The translations under genes and the position numbers were made by a program. Positions 1 through 8,288 of a stretch of DNA of 13,982 nt are shown here, piece by piece. Source of the stretch: Desulfosudis sp034189195 (GTDB lineage: Bacteria > Desulfobacterota > Desulfobacteria > Desulfobacterales > Desulfosudaceae). The notes beneath the pieces were generated by a model, which ran no database searches, was not told the origin of the DNA, and saw only the letters and a program-made list of their open reading frames with translations. The stretch is from contig JAXHVI010000141.1 of assembly GCA_034189195.1 (NCBI GenBank), forward strand, positions 1 to 13,982, read 5' to 3'. Every line of letters starts with the position of its first letter. Position 1 is the stretch's first letter.

Positions 1-28
1 ATAACTGATAGACAATAAAGGATAAACC

Positions 29-928
29 ATGCGAATTGTGACGCGCCCGGACTTTGACGGCATTGTGTGCGCGGTCCTGCTTTACGATGTGATCGACATC
101 ACGGCGCCCATTGCCTGGGTGGAGCCCAGCCAGATTCAGAAAAACGAGGTGAGCATCAAAAAAGGCGACATTCTCGCCAACCTGCCCTTTGCCGATAACT
201 GCTCCCTCTGGTTCGACCATCACCACTCCAACCGGGTGGATGTTCCCTTTGAAGGGCTTTTCCGGGTGGCGCCGTCCGCCGCCGGCCTGGTGTATGAGTA
301 TTACAAAGAGCGGCTGAGCCGGGACTTTTCCGAACTGGTGGCCCAGGCCGACAAGATTGATAGCGCGGACCTGTCCGCAGAAGAGGTGGCCCGGCCCGAA
401 GACCATCCCTATATCCTGCTCTCCATGACCATTGTCAACCACGACTGGTCTGAAGCGCCCTACTGGAACCTGCTGGTGGATCTGCTGGGCCGCCTGCCCA
501 TTGACCGGGTGATGGCCCATGACGCGGTCCAGGCCCGGTGCCGGCAGACCATTGAAGACAACCGGAACCTGGCGGCCCACCTTAAAAAACACACCACCCT
601 TTACGGCCACGTGGCGGTCACCGATTTTCGGTCCTTGGACGTTGCGCCCACGGGCAACCGGTTTCTGGCCTATTCGCTTTTTCCCGAAGCCGTGGTCAGC
701 GTGAAGATTCGCCATCCGGCTGAAGACCGGAGCCGGGTCATTGTCAGCGTGGGCCACAGCATCTTCAACCGGGGGTGCAACGTCAACGTGGGGGAGATGC
801 TGTCTCAATTTGAGGGCGGGGGCCACCGCGGGGCCGGGGCCTGCACCTTTTCGGCAGACAAAGCCGACGACTATATTCCCAGAATCATTGACATCCTGGT
901 AAAAAACGAGAAAAACGACACTGCCTGA
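29..928 (+). CDS. DHH/DHHA1-family phosphoesterase
   Basis: This 299-residue cytosolic protein has the two-domain layout of DHH-family phosphoesterases (the superfamily of RecJ, NrnA-type nanoRNases and exopolyphosphatase-like proteins). Seen in the sequence: a DFDG metal-binding motif at residues 8-11, a DHHHSN motif at 63-68 (the family's DHH signature), a DKIDSAD segment near 107-113, and the C-terminal GGGH motif of the DHHA1 domain at 263-266, followed by the RGAGACTF strand. The expected metal ligands are therefore present and the enzyme is probably an active Mn-dependent phosphodiesterase or phosphatase. The substrate cannot be read from sequence. An AAAGGA element about 7 nt upstream supports this ATG. 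It is convergent with the pilus operon and separated from it by that operon's terminator. The family call is firm and the exact activity is open. Confidence 0.9.
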   Translation: MRIVTRPDFDGIVCAVLLYDVIDITAPIAWVEPSQIQKNEVSIKKGDILANLPFADNCSLWFDHHHSNRVDVPFEGLFRVAPSAAGLVYEYYKERLSRDFSELVAQADKIDSADLSAEEVARPEDHPYILLSMTIVNHDWSEAPYWNLLVDLLGRLPIDRVMAHDAVQARCRQTIEDNRNLAAHLKKHTTLYGHVAVTDFRSLDVAPTGNRFLAYSLFPEAVVSVKIRHPAEDRSRVIVSVGHSIFNRGCNVNVGEMLSQFEGGGHRGAGACTFSADKADDYIPRIIDILVKNEKNDTA

Positions 929-955
929 ACCGGTTTTTTTACACAGGAGGTGCGC

Positions 956-1042
956 GTGGAGAAAAAAGGCAAAGGCATCTCTGTGGCCGGTGGCTTTACG
1001 CAAAAAAAAGGCTTTTTCAAGCCCTCCAGAATTCACCGGTAA
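956..1042 (+). CDS. possible 28-codon small ORF after the DHH gene
   Basis: A GTG codon lies 5 nt after a strong AGGAGG Shine-Dalgarno sequence (945-950), 27 nt past the DHH stop. It opens a 28-residue basic peptide (begins MEKKGKGISVAGG, ends at TAA 1040-1042). The ribosome site is much better than expected by chance. However, the 3' part overlaps the minus-strand terminator and the end of the Ig-like gene, so the coding sense is doubtful. It may be a genuine small protein or the start of a gene lost in a rearrangement. No family is recognised. Confidence 0.25.
   Translation: MEKKGKGISVAGGFTQKKGFFKPSRIHR
1002..1023 (-). terminator. intrinsic terminator of the pil operon
   Basis: Read on the minus strand, a perfect 5-bp stem GGCTT/AAGCC closes a GAAA tetraloop and is followed at once by eight T residues. 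This is a textbook rho-independent terminator. The TGA stop of the upstream Ig-like gene lies inside the hairpin. It ends transcription of the long minus-strand operon before it runs into the convergent DHH gene. Confidence 0.8.
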
Positions 1043-1556
1043 GGACCGGCCCGTCATCCGGGTTGGTATAACCTGTGGCGTACTTGGTGGGCCAGAGGCT
1101 CAGGGTGACCGTGATACCGGGCACGGGGTTGCCGCCGGAGTCATTGACCAGCACGGACATGGGGTATTTATAGGCGGCCGGGTTGTTCTCAACCTCTTCG
1201 ATCACCGTGGCCCCGCCGATGGCCACTGAACTGCCTTCTCCGGATATCACCATGAAGACCACGTCGGTATCCTCTTCCGTGGCTATGGCAACCGATGCAT
1301 CGTCGGGCCCAAAACTGGTGCCCCCCAAATTCTCAACCAAGGTCAGCGTGTCTGCGGCCACACCTGAAAGTTCATAAACACCGTCATGGCCCTCATCGCT
1401 TGCGCCGGATATACTGATTTTATCACCCACAGCAAACCCGTTTGCTGTAAAATCACCACTGTTGCGGGTAATGGTATCTGGATTGCTGTCAACAACCGTG
1501 ACAGACTGACTGGCGGACGCGCCCAGGGCCGTGGCCGTGATGGTGATGCTGCACAC
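1017..1556 (-). CDS. Ig-like/repeat surface protein fragment downstream of pilQ, 5' end disrupted
   Basis: The minus-strand frame encodes about 179 residues. It contains a segment like the adhesin or phage-tail repeat pattern (DTITR...GDF...GFAVGDKISISG...DGVYEL...LTL, roughly residues 27-75). A strand-rich part follows with a Big_1-like core (MSVLVNDSGGNPVPGITVTLS, split in my reading around residues 133-153). This fits an exported or surface protein, and it is the last gene of the pilus operon, 100 nt after pilQ. Its 5' end is odd. The frame has only a GTG start at 1556, directly preceded by an in-frame TAA, with no signal peptide. A better start (ATG 1588, preceded by GGGAG) lies in another frame. 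Removing one TG from a TGTG run at the join would fuse the two frames. The gene may be a deletion remnant, carry a sequencing slip, or be frameshifted. Confidence 0.55.
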   Translation of the reverse strand: MCSITITATALGASASQSVTVVDSNPDTITRNSGDFTANGFAVGDKISISGASDEGHDGVYELSGVAADTLTLVENLGGTSFGPDDASVAIATEEDTDVVFMVISGEGSSVAIGGATVIEEVENNPAAYKYPMSVLVNDSGGNPVPGITVTLSLWPTKYATGYTNPDDGPVLTGEFWRA

Positions 1557-1656
1557 AATTTAACCCCATGGGAAAACAGTATTCTCATCTTGGCATGCTC
1601 CCTTTTGTTTTCTGTCATATCATCGATCCCTGTTTTTCGTAATATTCGTTATTCGC

Positions 1657-4650
1657 CTAATCCAGGCGCACCACATTGGGCGTGATAAAGATCAAGAGTT
1701 CGCTTTTTTCTTCCGACCGGGTCTTGAACTTGAACAGGTTGCCCAGCACCGGAATCTTGGAGATCCAGGGCACGCCCCGCTCGCCGGCCCCTTCCCGCTC
1801 CTTGATGATGCCGCCGATCACCACGGTGTCGCCGTCATTGACCAGCAGCTCGGTGGCGGCCTGCTTGGTGTTGAAGGACTGTTCGCCGTTGATGATCTCG
1901 CCCACGTCGTTCTTCTGAATGTTGAGCTTCATGGAGATCCGGTTGTCCGGGGTCACATGGGGGGTCACGTCCAGTTTGAGGTCAATGGTCTTCCACTTGA
2001 CATCCGCCTCTCCATCCTCCACCACGGTGTAGGGATAGTCGATGCCCTGGGAGATGACAGCGGTTTTGTTGTCCAGGGTCACCACCTTGGGCGTGGAGAT
2101 GATCTTCACGTCGCCGGTGGACTCCATCAGGGAGAGCTTGGCGTCCAGGGAAAAGGGGGTGCCGATGATTCTGGCAAAGTTGATGCCGATCAGGTTCTGC
2201 ACCGGAGAGGAGAGGCTGTTCAGGGCCACATCATAGGTGTAGGTGCCGCCTATCTCGTCACTGTAGGTGCCGTCGGTGCCGATGTTGATGCTGGGGCTGT
2301 TGTACTTGTTGTCAATGCCCCACTCCGTGCCGAACTCCCTGGAGAAGCTGGAACTGGTCTCCACGATCCGGGCCTTGATCATCACCTGGGGGGTCACCTT
2401 GTCGATCCTGGCGATGATCTCCCTTGCCTTTTCCACCTTTTCTTCCACATCGGTCATGATCACCTGGTTGGTGCGGTTGTCCACCTTGACATGGCCACGG
2501 TCCGACAGCAGGCCCTCGATATGGGGCAGGATGTCGCTGCCCGCATTGGCATAGCTGACGGAAAAGTACTCGGTAACCAGGGGCGCCAGGGTCTCCTCGG
2601 CCTTTTTCAGGTCCTGCTGGGCCGCCAGGGCCGCCTTTTCCGCCTCTTTCTGCTGCACCAGGGTGGCTTGGGTGGCGATGCGGATGATGCCGTCGGCCTC
2701 CACCAGGCCCAGGTCGTTCATCTCCAGGATCAGGTCCAGCACCTGGTCCCAGGGGACCGGGTTGACAAAACTTAAAGTCACGCTGCCCGACACATCATCG
2801 TCGATGGCAAAGTTCTTGCCGCTTACGTCCTTGAGAATGCGGATCACGTTGCGAATGTCGGTTTTGTAAAAATCCAGGGCAATGGGCTCGCCGGTAAATT
2901 TTTTCTTTTTGCCGAACAGGGATGGCGCCGGTGCATCGGGTTCGGCACGCATGCCGGTGGGCGCCTCGAAAGCAGGCGCGGCCTGGGGAACCGAGGCTTC
3001 AGGCCCCGCAACGGTTTCAACCGGGGCCGGCACGCCGGTTTCCGGAGGCGTTACCGGCGCTTCAGATGCCGGGGCCGGTTCCGCGACCGCTGTCTCGACT
3101 CCCGGCGCGGCAGAAGTTTCTGGCATCAGTGCATCAATGGCAAATTCCGTGGGAATCACCACCTCTTTTGCCGGGTTCGGGGCAACGGTAGAGGGTTCAA
3201 ACAGAATGCGGATGGTGTTATCCATCTGTTTTATGGTGTAGGGCACCGCCTCCCGCAGGTCGATGTTGACCGCGGAAAACCGTTGTTCCTTCATTTTTTT
3301 TGTCTGTACCGGCAGAATCAGGTCCACCGCGCTTTCAAACCGGGTGGTGATAAGGGGCCGCTGACGATAGCCGAGAATGTCGGTGTTGTCCAGCTTCAGA
3401 CAGAGCTGGTTGCCGGAAATGGTCAGCATCTCATAATCCACCGGCCGGGTGGTTCCGATTTCAATGGCGGACCGGCCGTCCATCTCTTCCATAAAGTCGA
3501 TGCGGTTGACCATGGCCGGCTTGCCTGAACGCTTGACCGCCACGGCGGGGGCCGCCGGCTCGGCTTCCTGCTCCGCCGGCGCCGGTGCGACCGGGGGGGG
3601 CTCCGGCTCAACCGCCGGGGAGGTTTCAACAGGGGCAACGGAAGCGGCCTCCGCAACAGGGGTCCGGGCTTCGGTGGTCACCGGTCCGGCCTTCCGGGCC
3701 GCGGCCAGGGCCGGGGTTTCTTTTTCTCCCACGTGAATCAGCATGCCGTTGCTTAAGCTGTAAGCATCGGCCTTGCCAAGATACAGGTCATCCTTTAAGT
3801 CCACCACCACCCGCAGGTAGTCGGGGTGGGCAAAGTGGCGCACGCGGCCGGCAACGGCCGAATCCACGGCAATGCGCTGTTCGCCCGCATGGGTGCTTCG
3901 AATGCCGGGCAGGTCGTAAACGATGCGGGGCGGGGCCTTGAGTATCCTCAGTTTATGATCGGTAATGGCGCCGTCGGCCAGAATGGTTATATCCAGGGCA
4001 TCGGCATCGCCGGTCACCGTGATTTCTTTCATCAGAGTGGCGGGGGCCGCGGGCGCGGCGGTCTCAACAACAGGACTTGCCGCTTCTTCCGTTTCCGGAT
4101 CGCCATCCATTTCCGCGGTCTCTTCCGCTATGACGGCTGTCTCCGGGGCCGGTTCAAAGGCAACGGCCGCCTTGTTAAACACAATCTTCAGGCTGTTGTC
4201 CTGGCCCCGCATCGCCTCGTAGGTGAGGCCGGGCTGCCGCATGGGAATGACGACCTTTGAAGGTCCCCCGGCAATCAGCTCCGCCGCGGTAACGGTGCCC
4301 ACCAGATCGTTGGGTTCCGCCGGGTCGGCCGTGGTCGTGGCCAGGCCGGCCTCTGGAAAATAGAGCACCACGGCCTGCTCCAGGGGCGGTTCCGCCAGCG
4401 TATAGTCCGCCAGGTGATTGGCCTGAATGGAGACCACCACGGCATCCGGCGTATCCTTGACGGATATGCCGGTAATACGTCCGGCCAACTGCCCGGTGTC
4501 AGCGGCTGCTTCCGGTGCCGTAGCCCCGGTGCTCTGCCGGACCCCTGTGGAGGGAGTGCATCCCGCGATCATCACCACCATCAAAATGGCGCTCAGGAAA
4601 TAAAGAGTGCCGCGAACTTTTGCCGCTTTTTTTGCGTTCATCCCGTGCAT
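1657..4650 (-). CDS. pilQ: type IV pilus secretin PilQ (lipoprotein-type signal, three AMIN domains)
   Basis: This 997-residue protein is the outer-membrane secretin through which the type IV pilus leaves the cell. Seen in order: a basic N-terminus and hydrophobic helix ending in the lipobox MIAGC (Cys31); three AMIN-like beta domains at about 57-160, 208-308 and 380-486, which in this family bind peptidoglycan; Pro/Ala/Glu-rich linkers at about 310-378 and 505-580; an STN/N0 domain at 588-660; a short Ala/Lys/Glu helix at 663-688; an N1 (secretin_N) domain at 690-755; and the secretin core at 755-995 with the signature VPWISKIPVLGNLFK at 960-974, ending ELLIFITPNVV. Many PilQ proteins have one or two AMIN domains, so three plus long linkers explain the large size. 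The start lies 3 nt after the pilP stop, with GGAG inside the pilP end. A second ATG at codon 4 is also possible. Confidence 0.95.
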   Translation of the reverse strand: MHGMNAKKAAKVRGTLYFLSAILMVVMIAGCTPSTGVRQSTGATAPEAAADTGQLAGRITGISVKDTPDAVVVSIQANHLADYTLAEPPLEQAVVLYFPEAGLATTTADPAEPNDLVGTVTAAELIAGGPSKVVIPMRQPGLTYEAMRGQDNSLKIVFNKAAVAFEPAPETAVIAEETAEMDGDPETEEAASPVVETAAPAAPATLMKEITVTGDADALDITILADGAITDHKLRILKAPPRIVYDLPGIRSTHAGEQRIAVDSAVAGRVRHFAHPDYLRVVVDLKDDLYLGKADAYSLSNGMLIHVGEKETPALAAARKAGPVTTEARTPVAEAASVAPVETSPAVEPEPPPVAPAPAEQEAEPAAPAVAVKRSGKPAMVNRIDFMEEMDGRSAIEIGTTRPVDYEMLTISGNQLCLKLDNTDILGYRQRPLITTRFESAVDLILPVQTKKMKEQRFSAVNIDLREAVPYTIKQMDNTIRILFEPSTVAPNPAKEVVIPTEFAIDALMPETSAAPGVETAVAEPAPASEAPVTPPETGVPAPVETVAGPEASVPQAAPAFEAPTGMRAEPDAPAPSLFGKKKKFTGEPIALDFYKTDIRNVIRILKDVSGKNFAIDDDVSGSVTLSFVNPVPWDQVLDLILEMNDLGLVEADGIIRIATQATLVQQKEAEKAALAAQQDLKKAEETLAPLVTEYFSVSYANAGSDILPHIEGLLSDRGHVKVDNRTNQVIMTDVEEKVEKAREIIARIDKVTPQVMIKARIVETSSSFSREFGTEWGIDNKYNSPSINIGTDGTYSDEIGGTYTYDVALNSLSSPVQNLIGINFARIIGTPFSLDAKLSLMESTGDVKIISTPKVVTLDNKTAVISQGIDYPYTVVEDGEADVKWKTIDLKLDVTPHVTPDNRISMKLNIQKNDVGEIINGEQSFNTKQAATELLVNDGDTVVIGGIIKEREGAGERGVPWISKIPVLGNLFKFKTRSEEKSELLIFITPNVVRLD

Positions 4651-4653
4651 ATC

Positions 4654-5746
4654 CTATTCTCCAGCTGGTTTCTGAAGTTTCAACTCGGTTACGGCCCTGC
4701 GTCCGCCGACCATCTCTACAACAATCACGCGATCATCCACAATCTCTTCCACCTGGCCGGAATTCAGCCCGATGTAGGTACCTTTTTTGACCACATATCC
4801 CTTGCCCGTGGCGTCGGTCACAATGGCCCGGTTGCCGCTGGCGGCCCGGATGATGCCGGACAGCTGCAGCTGGCCCAGGCTGATCCGCTCCAGGGGGGTT
4901 AAAAAAGCCCGTTTCCGCTGGGAGTCCTGTTCCAGAAACATGTCGTCTTCGTTTGCGTCCTTCTGGAAAAGGGGTGTAAACGGGCTGAACATGGCCAGCG
5001 CCTGGTTCTCGGCCGCTGTCTTGGCGGTTTCTTCAGCATCAAGGTTCTCTTCTTCCATCAGGTCGATCACGATTTTAATTTCAGACGCAACATCGTCAGC
5101 AGGCGCTTCTTCCATTTCATCCGTTGTTTCCATGGCAGTGCCATCCACTGTTCCCGCGCCTGTCTCCACTTCCGATGCCGGCAGGGCGATATCTGTTTCT
5201 TCCGGATCGGCTGTGTCCGTCAGGGCCGGGGAATCGGAAACGGCTTCCACCGGCGGGGCCGGCGGCTCNNNNNNNNNNNNNNNNNNNNNNNNNNNNNNNN
5301 NNNNNNNNNNNNNNNNNNNNNNNNNNNNNNNNNNNNNNNNNNNNNNNNNNNNNNNNNNNNNNNNNNNNGGCCGGCGGCTCCTCCGCCGGTGTGGCCGGCA
5401 TATCGGACGGCGCCTGCTGCTCCTCGGCCGAAGGTCCTTCGGCCGCTTCTTTTGCCACCGGTTCGGTTTCTGTTACCGGTCCGGATGCCGGGGGCGCTGT
5501 TTCGGCCGGAACCCGCGGCGTGCCTGTCACCACCATCGGCCCCGGGGCCTCCTTTTCAACAACCATCACCTCAGGCGCTGTCGGTTGTTTCGCCGGGGGG
5601 GGCGGTGCCGGCTGTTCCATGGAAATGGTCTGTCGCGCAGGCCCGGCTTGCTCCGGGGGGTTGTCAGCCCCCTTCTTGCATCCCACACCCGCCGTCAGGC
5701 AGACACACACTAAACAGATAATAAGGTTTTTACGCGCGCGCATCAT
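4654..5746 (-). CDS. pilP: type IV pilus assembly lipoprotein PilP, interrupted by an assembly gap
   Basis: PilP is the inner-membrane lipoprotein that couples PilN/PilO to the PilQ secretin. The N-terminal part has a basic start, a hydrophobic helix and Cys23 as the likely lipidated residue (preceded by AGVG, a weak lipobox). A long Pro/Ala/Glu-rich periplasmic linker follows. The C-terminal part carries the conserved PilP beta-domain (LSGIIRAASGNRAIVTDA, VKKGTYIG, IVVEM). The two parts are separated by 100 N at 5269-5368 and sit in different frames as written. The same 12 bases border both sides of the gap. If they are one sequence, the frames join exactly, giving about 326 residues. The start overlaps the pilO stop by ATGA, so translation is coupled. 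The family call is firm and the true length depends on the gap. Confidence 0.88.
5269..5368. other. 100-N scaffold gap inside pilP
   Basis: There are exactly 100 N in the Pro/Ala/Glu linker-coding part of pilP. The identical 12-mer GGCCGGCGGCTC ends at 5268 and begins again at 5369. A round 100 usually marks a gap of unknown size, so the number of missing bases should not be trusted. Low-complexity, GC-rich PPA/EPPA codons explain why assembly stopped here. Confidence 0.95.
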
Positions 5747-6378
5747 CTTTTTTTACCTTTGGGTTGTGTTTTTGCCTGTTCCGCCGGTGACAGAAACCGG
5801 TATGTCACCGTGGTGCACTGCGTGGTAAGCGTCTCCCCGGCGTTTTTGCCGGCACCTATGTTTATGTCCCGCACATTCACGATGCGTGACATCCCGGCGA
5901 TTTTTTCAAAAAACAGGGAGATGCTGTGGTAGGGGCCGGTGATGCTGATGGCCACGGGAATCTCGGCGTAGAAATCCCGAATGATCTCCTGCTGGGGAAC
6001 AAACCGGGTGAACTCCAGCCCCGCGCTGTTACCGGCTCTGGAGATTTCGGACAGCAGAGAGGGGATCTCCTTTTTGTCCGGAAGCGCCGCCATGACCAGT
6101 TTGAATTTCTCTTCCTTTTCGGCCCACTCTTCCTGAAGCGCCCCAAGCTGGGCAGCCTTCTGTTTGGCCACGTTCAGCTCTTTCGCCACCGTTTCATACT
6201 GCTTGTCTATTTTGGCAATTTCTTTGTACTTGGGCATGTAGGAGAAAAACACGAAACTGCCGATCAACAGGGCAAAGACCACCACCACGATAAGAATGCG
6301 CTGGGTCATGGTGAGGCTCGAAACGGCCTCGAACACCGGCTTCATGGACTCCGAGTATTTTTCAAAACGATTTTTCAT
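5743..6378 (-). CDS. pilO: type IV pilus inner-membrane protein PilO
   Basis: This 211-residue bitopic inner-membrane protein of the pilus alignment complex pairs with PilN. Seen: a short cytoplasmic start, one transmembrane helix at about residues 27-48 (ILIVVVVFALLIGSF), and a periplasmic coiled coil at about 50-95 (YKEIAKIDKQYETVAKELN onward). A ferredoxin-like PilO domain follows, with segments such as LLSEISRAGNSAGLEF and the GPYHSISLFFEKIAGM helix. The length is normal for the family. It starts 11 nt after pilN and overlaps pilP by ATGA. Order and spacing fit the standard pilMNOPQ operon. Confidence 0.95.
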   Translation of the reverse strand: MKNRFEKYSESMKPVFEAVSSLTMTQRILIVVVVFALLIGSFVFFSYMPKYKEIAKIDKQYETVAKELNVAKQKAAQLGALQEEWAEKEEKFKLVMAALPDKKEIPSLLSEISRAGNSAGLEFTRFVPQQEIIRDFYAEIPVAISITGPYHSISLFFEKIAGMSRIVNVRDINIGAGKNAGETLTTQCTTVTYRFLSPAEQAKTQPKGKKR

Positions 6379-6389
6379 AATTTTTTACC

Positions 6390-6932
6390 CTATGCCGCTT
6401 TTGAGCACCTGAGTTCAAACCGCTTCAGTTTCAGCCCCGATCGCTCTTCATGCACAAGATTGCTCAGGTCCACACCTGAAAACAAGGAAGATTCCTCGAT
6501 CCGGGTCATGAAGGTGGCCACGGTCTTGTTGTCCATGGCAATGCCCGACACGAAAACTGTGTTGCCGCTTTCTTCCAGACGGGTGATCCACATTCTCCCC
6601 TTTACCGTCAGTTCCGCGATCTCACGAAGCAGGAGCACCGGCGCCTTCCGGTCGAGGTTGAGCCTGGCCATCACGTCAAGCTTCTTGTCCAGTGTGGCCA
6701 GTTTGGCCTTCAGATCATCGACCTCTTTCACCTTGGCCTGATAGCTCTTGAGTTCCGCCTGGGTTCTTTGCAGCCGATCCTTGGCGGCGGATACCTTACC
6801 GGAAAGCACAATATGATAGTACGTCAATCCCATGGCCACGAAAATGAAAAACAGCAGAAACACCGAGATCTGTCTTCGAATGTTCTCTTTCCGCCGGGCC
6901 GCCCGATAGGGGAGTAAGTTGATTTTTATCAT
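6390..6932 (-). CDS. pilN: type IV pilus inner-membrane protein PilN
   Basis: This 180-residue protein begins MIKINLLPYR. The INLLP motif is the conserved cytoplasmic peptide that docks into the PilM cleft. A single transmembrane helix follows at about residues 23-42 (VFLLFFIFVAMGLTYYHIVL). Next come a periplasmic coiled coil at about 48-95 and a ferredoxin-like fold that dimerises with PilO. The start overlaps the pilM stop by ATGA, which points to translational coupling and equal amounts of the two partners. Length and order are typical. Confidence 0.95.
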   Translation of the reverse strand: MIKINLLPYRAARRKENIRRQISVFLLFFIFVAMGLTYYHIVLSGKVSAAKDRLQRTQAELKSYQAKVKEVDDLKAKLATLDKKLDVMARLNLDRKAPVLLLREIAELTVKGRMWITRLEESGNTVFVSGIAMDNKTVATFMTRIEESSLFSGVDLSNLVHEERSGLKLKRFELRCSKAA

Positions 6933-7984
6933 TTGTCATCCACCCGTCTGATGGCAATCCCCATGCAGATGGCTGCCTGGGGTGCGATTTGTTTCAGGTA
7001 AGCCGAATCCAGCCGTTCGTCCTTGACATCGAAGTTGCTGAAAGGATTAAGTATCTCAAGCTCCGAGGAGGTTTGGGACGCCAGCATCTGCCTGAATTCG
7101 GGGATGTTGGCGCCGCCGCCGCTGAGATATATACACTTGAGATGATCGTTGGAGTAGGTGGAATAAAAGAAATCCAGGGCCCGCCGGATTTCGGTGGTCC
7201 AGTCGGACACCACCGAAGAGATGATGCTGCTAAGCTCGTCGGTTGAGATGCGCTCCTGCTTGTCGCTGAGCTTCAGCTCTTCGGCTTCTTCCAGGCTGCA
7301 GTTGATTTTGGTGGCGATATGATGATTGATCTGATTGCATCCAAAAGAGACATCCCGCATGAATACCGATCTGCAGCCCTTCAGAATATTAAGTGACGTC
7401 TTGTTGGCCCCGATGTCGATGAGGGCAACGCAGTTCTCCTCGGTTTCATAGTTGACCTCGTAAATGTTCTGAAGGGCAAAGGCGTCCACATCAATGATCA
7501 CCGGCGTCAGGCCGGCAATATCGATGACGTTAAGGTAATCGTTGACCGTCTCTTTTTTGGCTGCCACCAGCATCACATCGATCTGGTTGGGGTTCTGGTC
7601 GTTGTCGCCCAGAATCTGGAAATCCAAATTCACGTTGTTGATGTCAAAGGGGATATACTGCTCCGCCTCAACGGCGATCACTTCCTGAAGCTGCTCTTCA
7701 CTCATGCTCTGCACATTGATCTTTTTGATGATCACCGAGTATCCGCCGATGGAGATCGCCACCCGGTCTTCCTTTATATTATAGAGTGAAAAAAGCTCCT
7801 TTATGGTGGCGGCCACCACCTCCGGATCCTTGATGCCCTCCTCCACAATGGCGCCTGCCGGCATTTCCAGAGTGCCGAACCGCAGCAGGCTTCGACCGGA
7901 GGAGGAGACGGCCACCTCCGCGACCTTGACCACGCTGGAGCCGATGTCAAGCCCCACCAGATGATCCTTTTTCCCGAAAAGCAT
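6929..7984 (-). CDS. pilM: type IV pilus assembly ATPase-fold protein PilM
   Basis: PilM is the cytoplasmic, actin-like (FtsA-fold) protein that binds ATP and the N-terminal tail of PilN, linking the PilB/PilT motors to the inner-membrane complex. Seen: the phosphate-1 motif LDIGSSVVKVAEV (from residue 12), the phosphate-2 motif ALIDIGANKTSLNIL (about 188-202) and the adenosine motif YLSGGGANIPEF (about 287-298). The 351-residue length is the family norm. AGGAG, partly overlapping the TAG stop of the upstream xre gene, sits about 6-7 nt before this ATG and supports the start. It is the first pil gene proper, 9 nt after xre. Confidence 0.96.
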   Translation of the reverse strand: MLFGKKDHLVGLDIGSSVVKVAEVAVSSSGRSLLRFGTLEMPAGAIVEEGIKDPEVVAATIKELFSLYNIKEDRVAISIGGYSVIIKKINVQSMSEEQLQEVIAVEAEQYIPFDINNVNLDFQILGDNDQNPNQIDVMLVAAKKETVNDYLNVIDIAGLTPVIIDVDAFALQNIYEVNYETEENCVALIDIGANKTSLNILKGCRSVFMRDVSFGCNQINHHIATKINCSLEEAEELKLSDKQERISTDELSSIISSVVSDWTTEIRRALDFFYSTYSNDHLKCIYLSGGGANIPEFRQMLASQTSSELEILNPFSNFDVKDERLDSAYLKQIAPQAAICMGIAIRRVDDK

Positions 7985-7993
7985 ATTTTTCTC

Positions 7994-8194
7994 CTAGTCA
8001 AAAACCTTGTTTCGTTCGGAAAGTTCAAATCCCAGGGCCTTGAGTATCTTGCGTTGCGTCTCCATGCGGCAGGGCATGCCCGCTTCAATCCGCGCGATGG
8101 TGATCGGCGACACATCGGCCTTTCTGGCAAGCTCGGATTTGCTCAACAGGAGCGACTCTCGTATCTTCTTCAAACGATTTTTTGTCTTGCCCAT
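7994..8194 (-). CDS. small XRE/Cro-type helix-turn-helix regulator heading the pil operon
   Basis: This 66-residue protein is almost entirely one XRE domain. The helix-turn-helix spans about residues 17-39 (LSKSELARKADVSPITIARIE), including the conserved Gln/Lys-to-Glu-type recognition turn pattern SELA...VSP.TI.RIE. A short C-terminal tail (KILKALGFELSERNKVF) is all that follows, with no ligand domain. It is transcribed in front of pilM with a 9-nt gap, so it most likely controls its own operon. A repeated TGCAT array at the candidate promoter is the obvious target. It could activate or repress. The start ATG has only a weak site (CAGGGA about 6-7 nt upstream). Confidence 0.9.
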   Translation of the reverse strand: MGKTKNRLKKIRESLLLSKSELARKADVSPITIARIEAGMPCRMETQRKILKALGFELSERNKVFD

Positions 8195-8288
8195 TAGCTG
8201 TCCCTGATTTTCAAGAGTTGAGATGGCGGCTGAAACTGCGATAAAGCGTATGATAATTTTTAATAATTAATTTTAATTAACATTAATC

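Noticed and set aside
1957..2775. Long plus-strand open frame (272 codons) opposite pilQ
   Set aside because: It is antisense to conserved secretin sequence and rich in Gly/His/Asp/Val from reverse-complemented codons. No ribosome site or family match, so it is a shadow of a GC-rich gene.
4787..5713. Plus-strand frame running through the N gap opposite pilP
   Set aside because: It crosses the gap only because N is translated as X, and the composition is a reverse complement of Pro/Ala/Glu codons.
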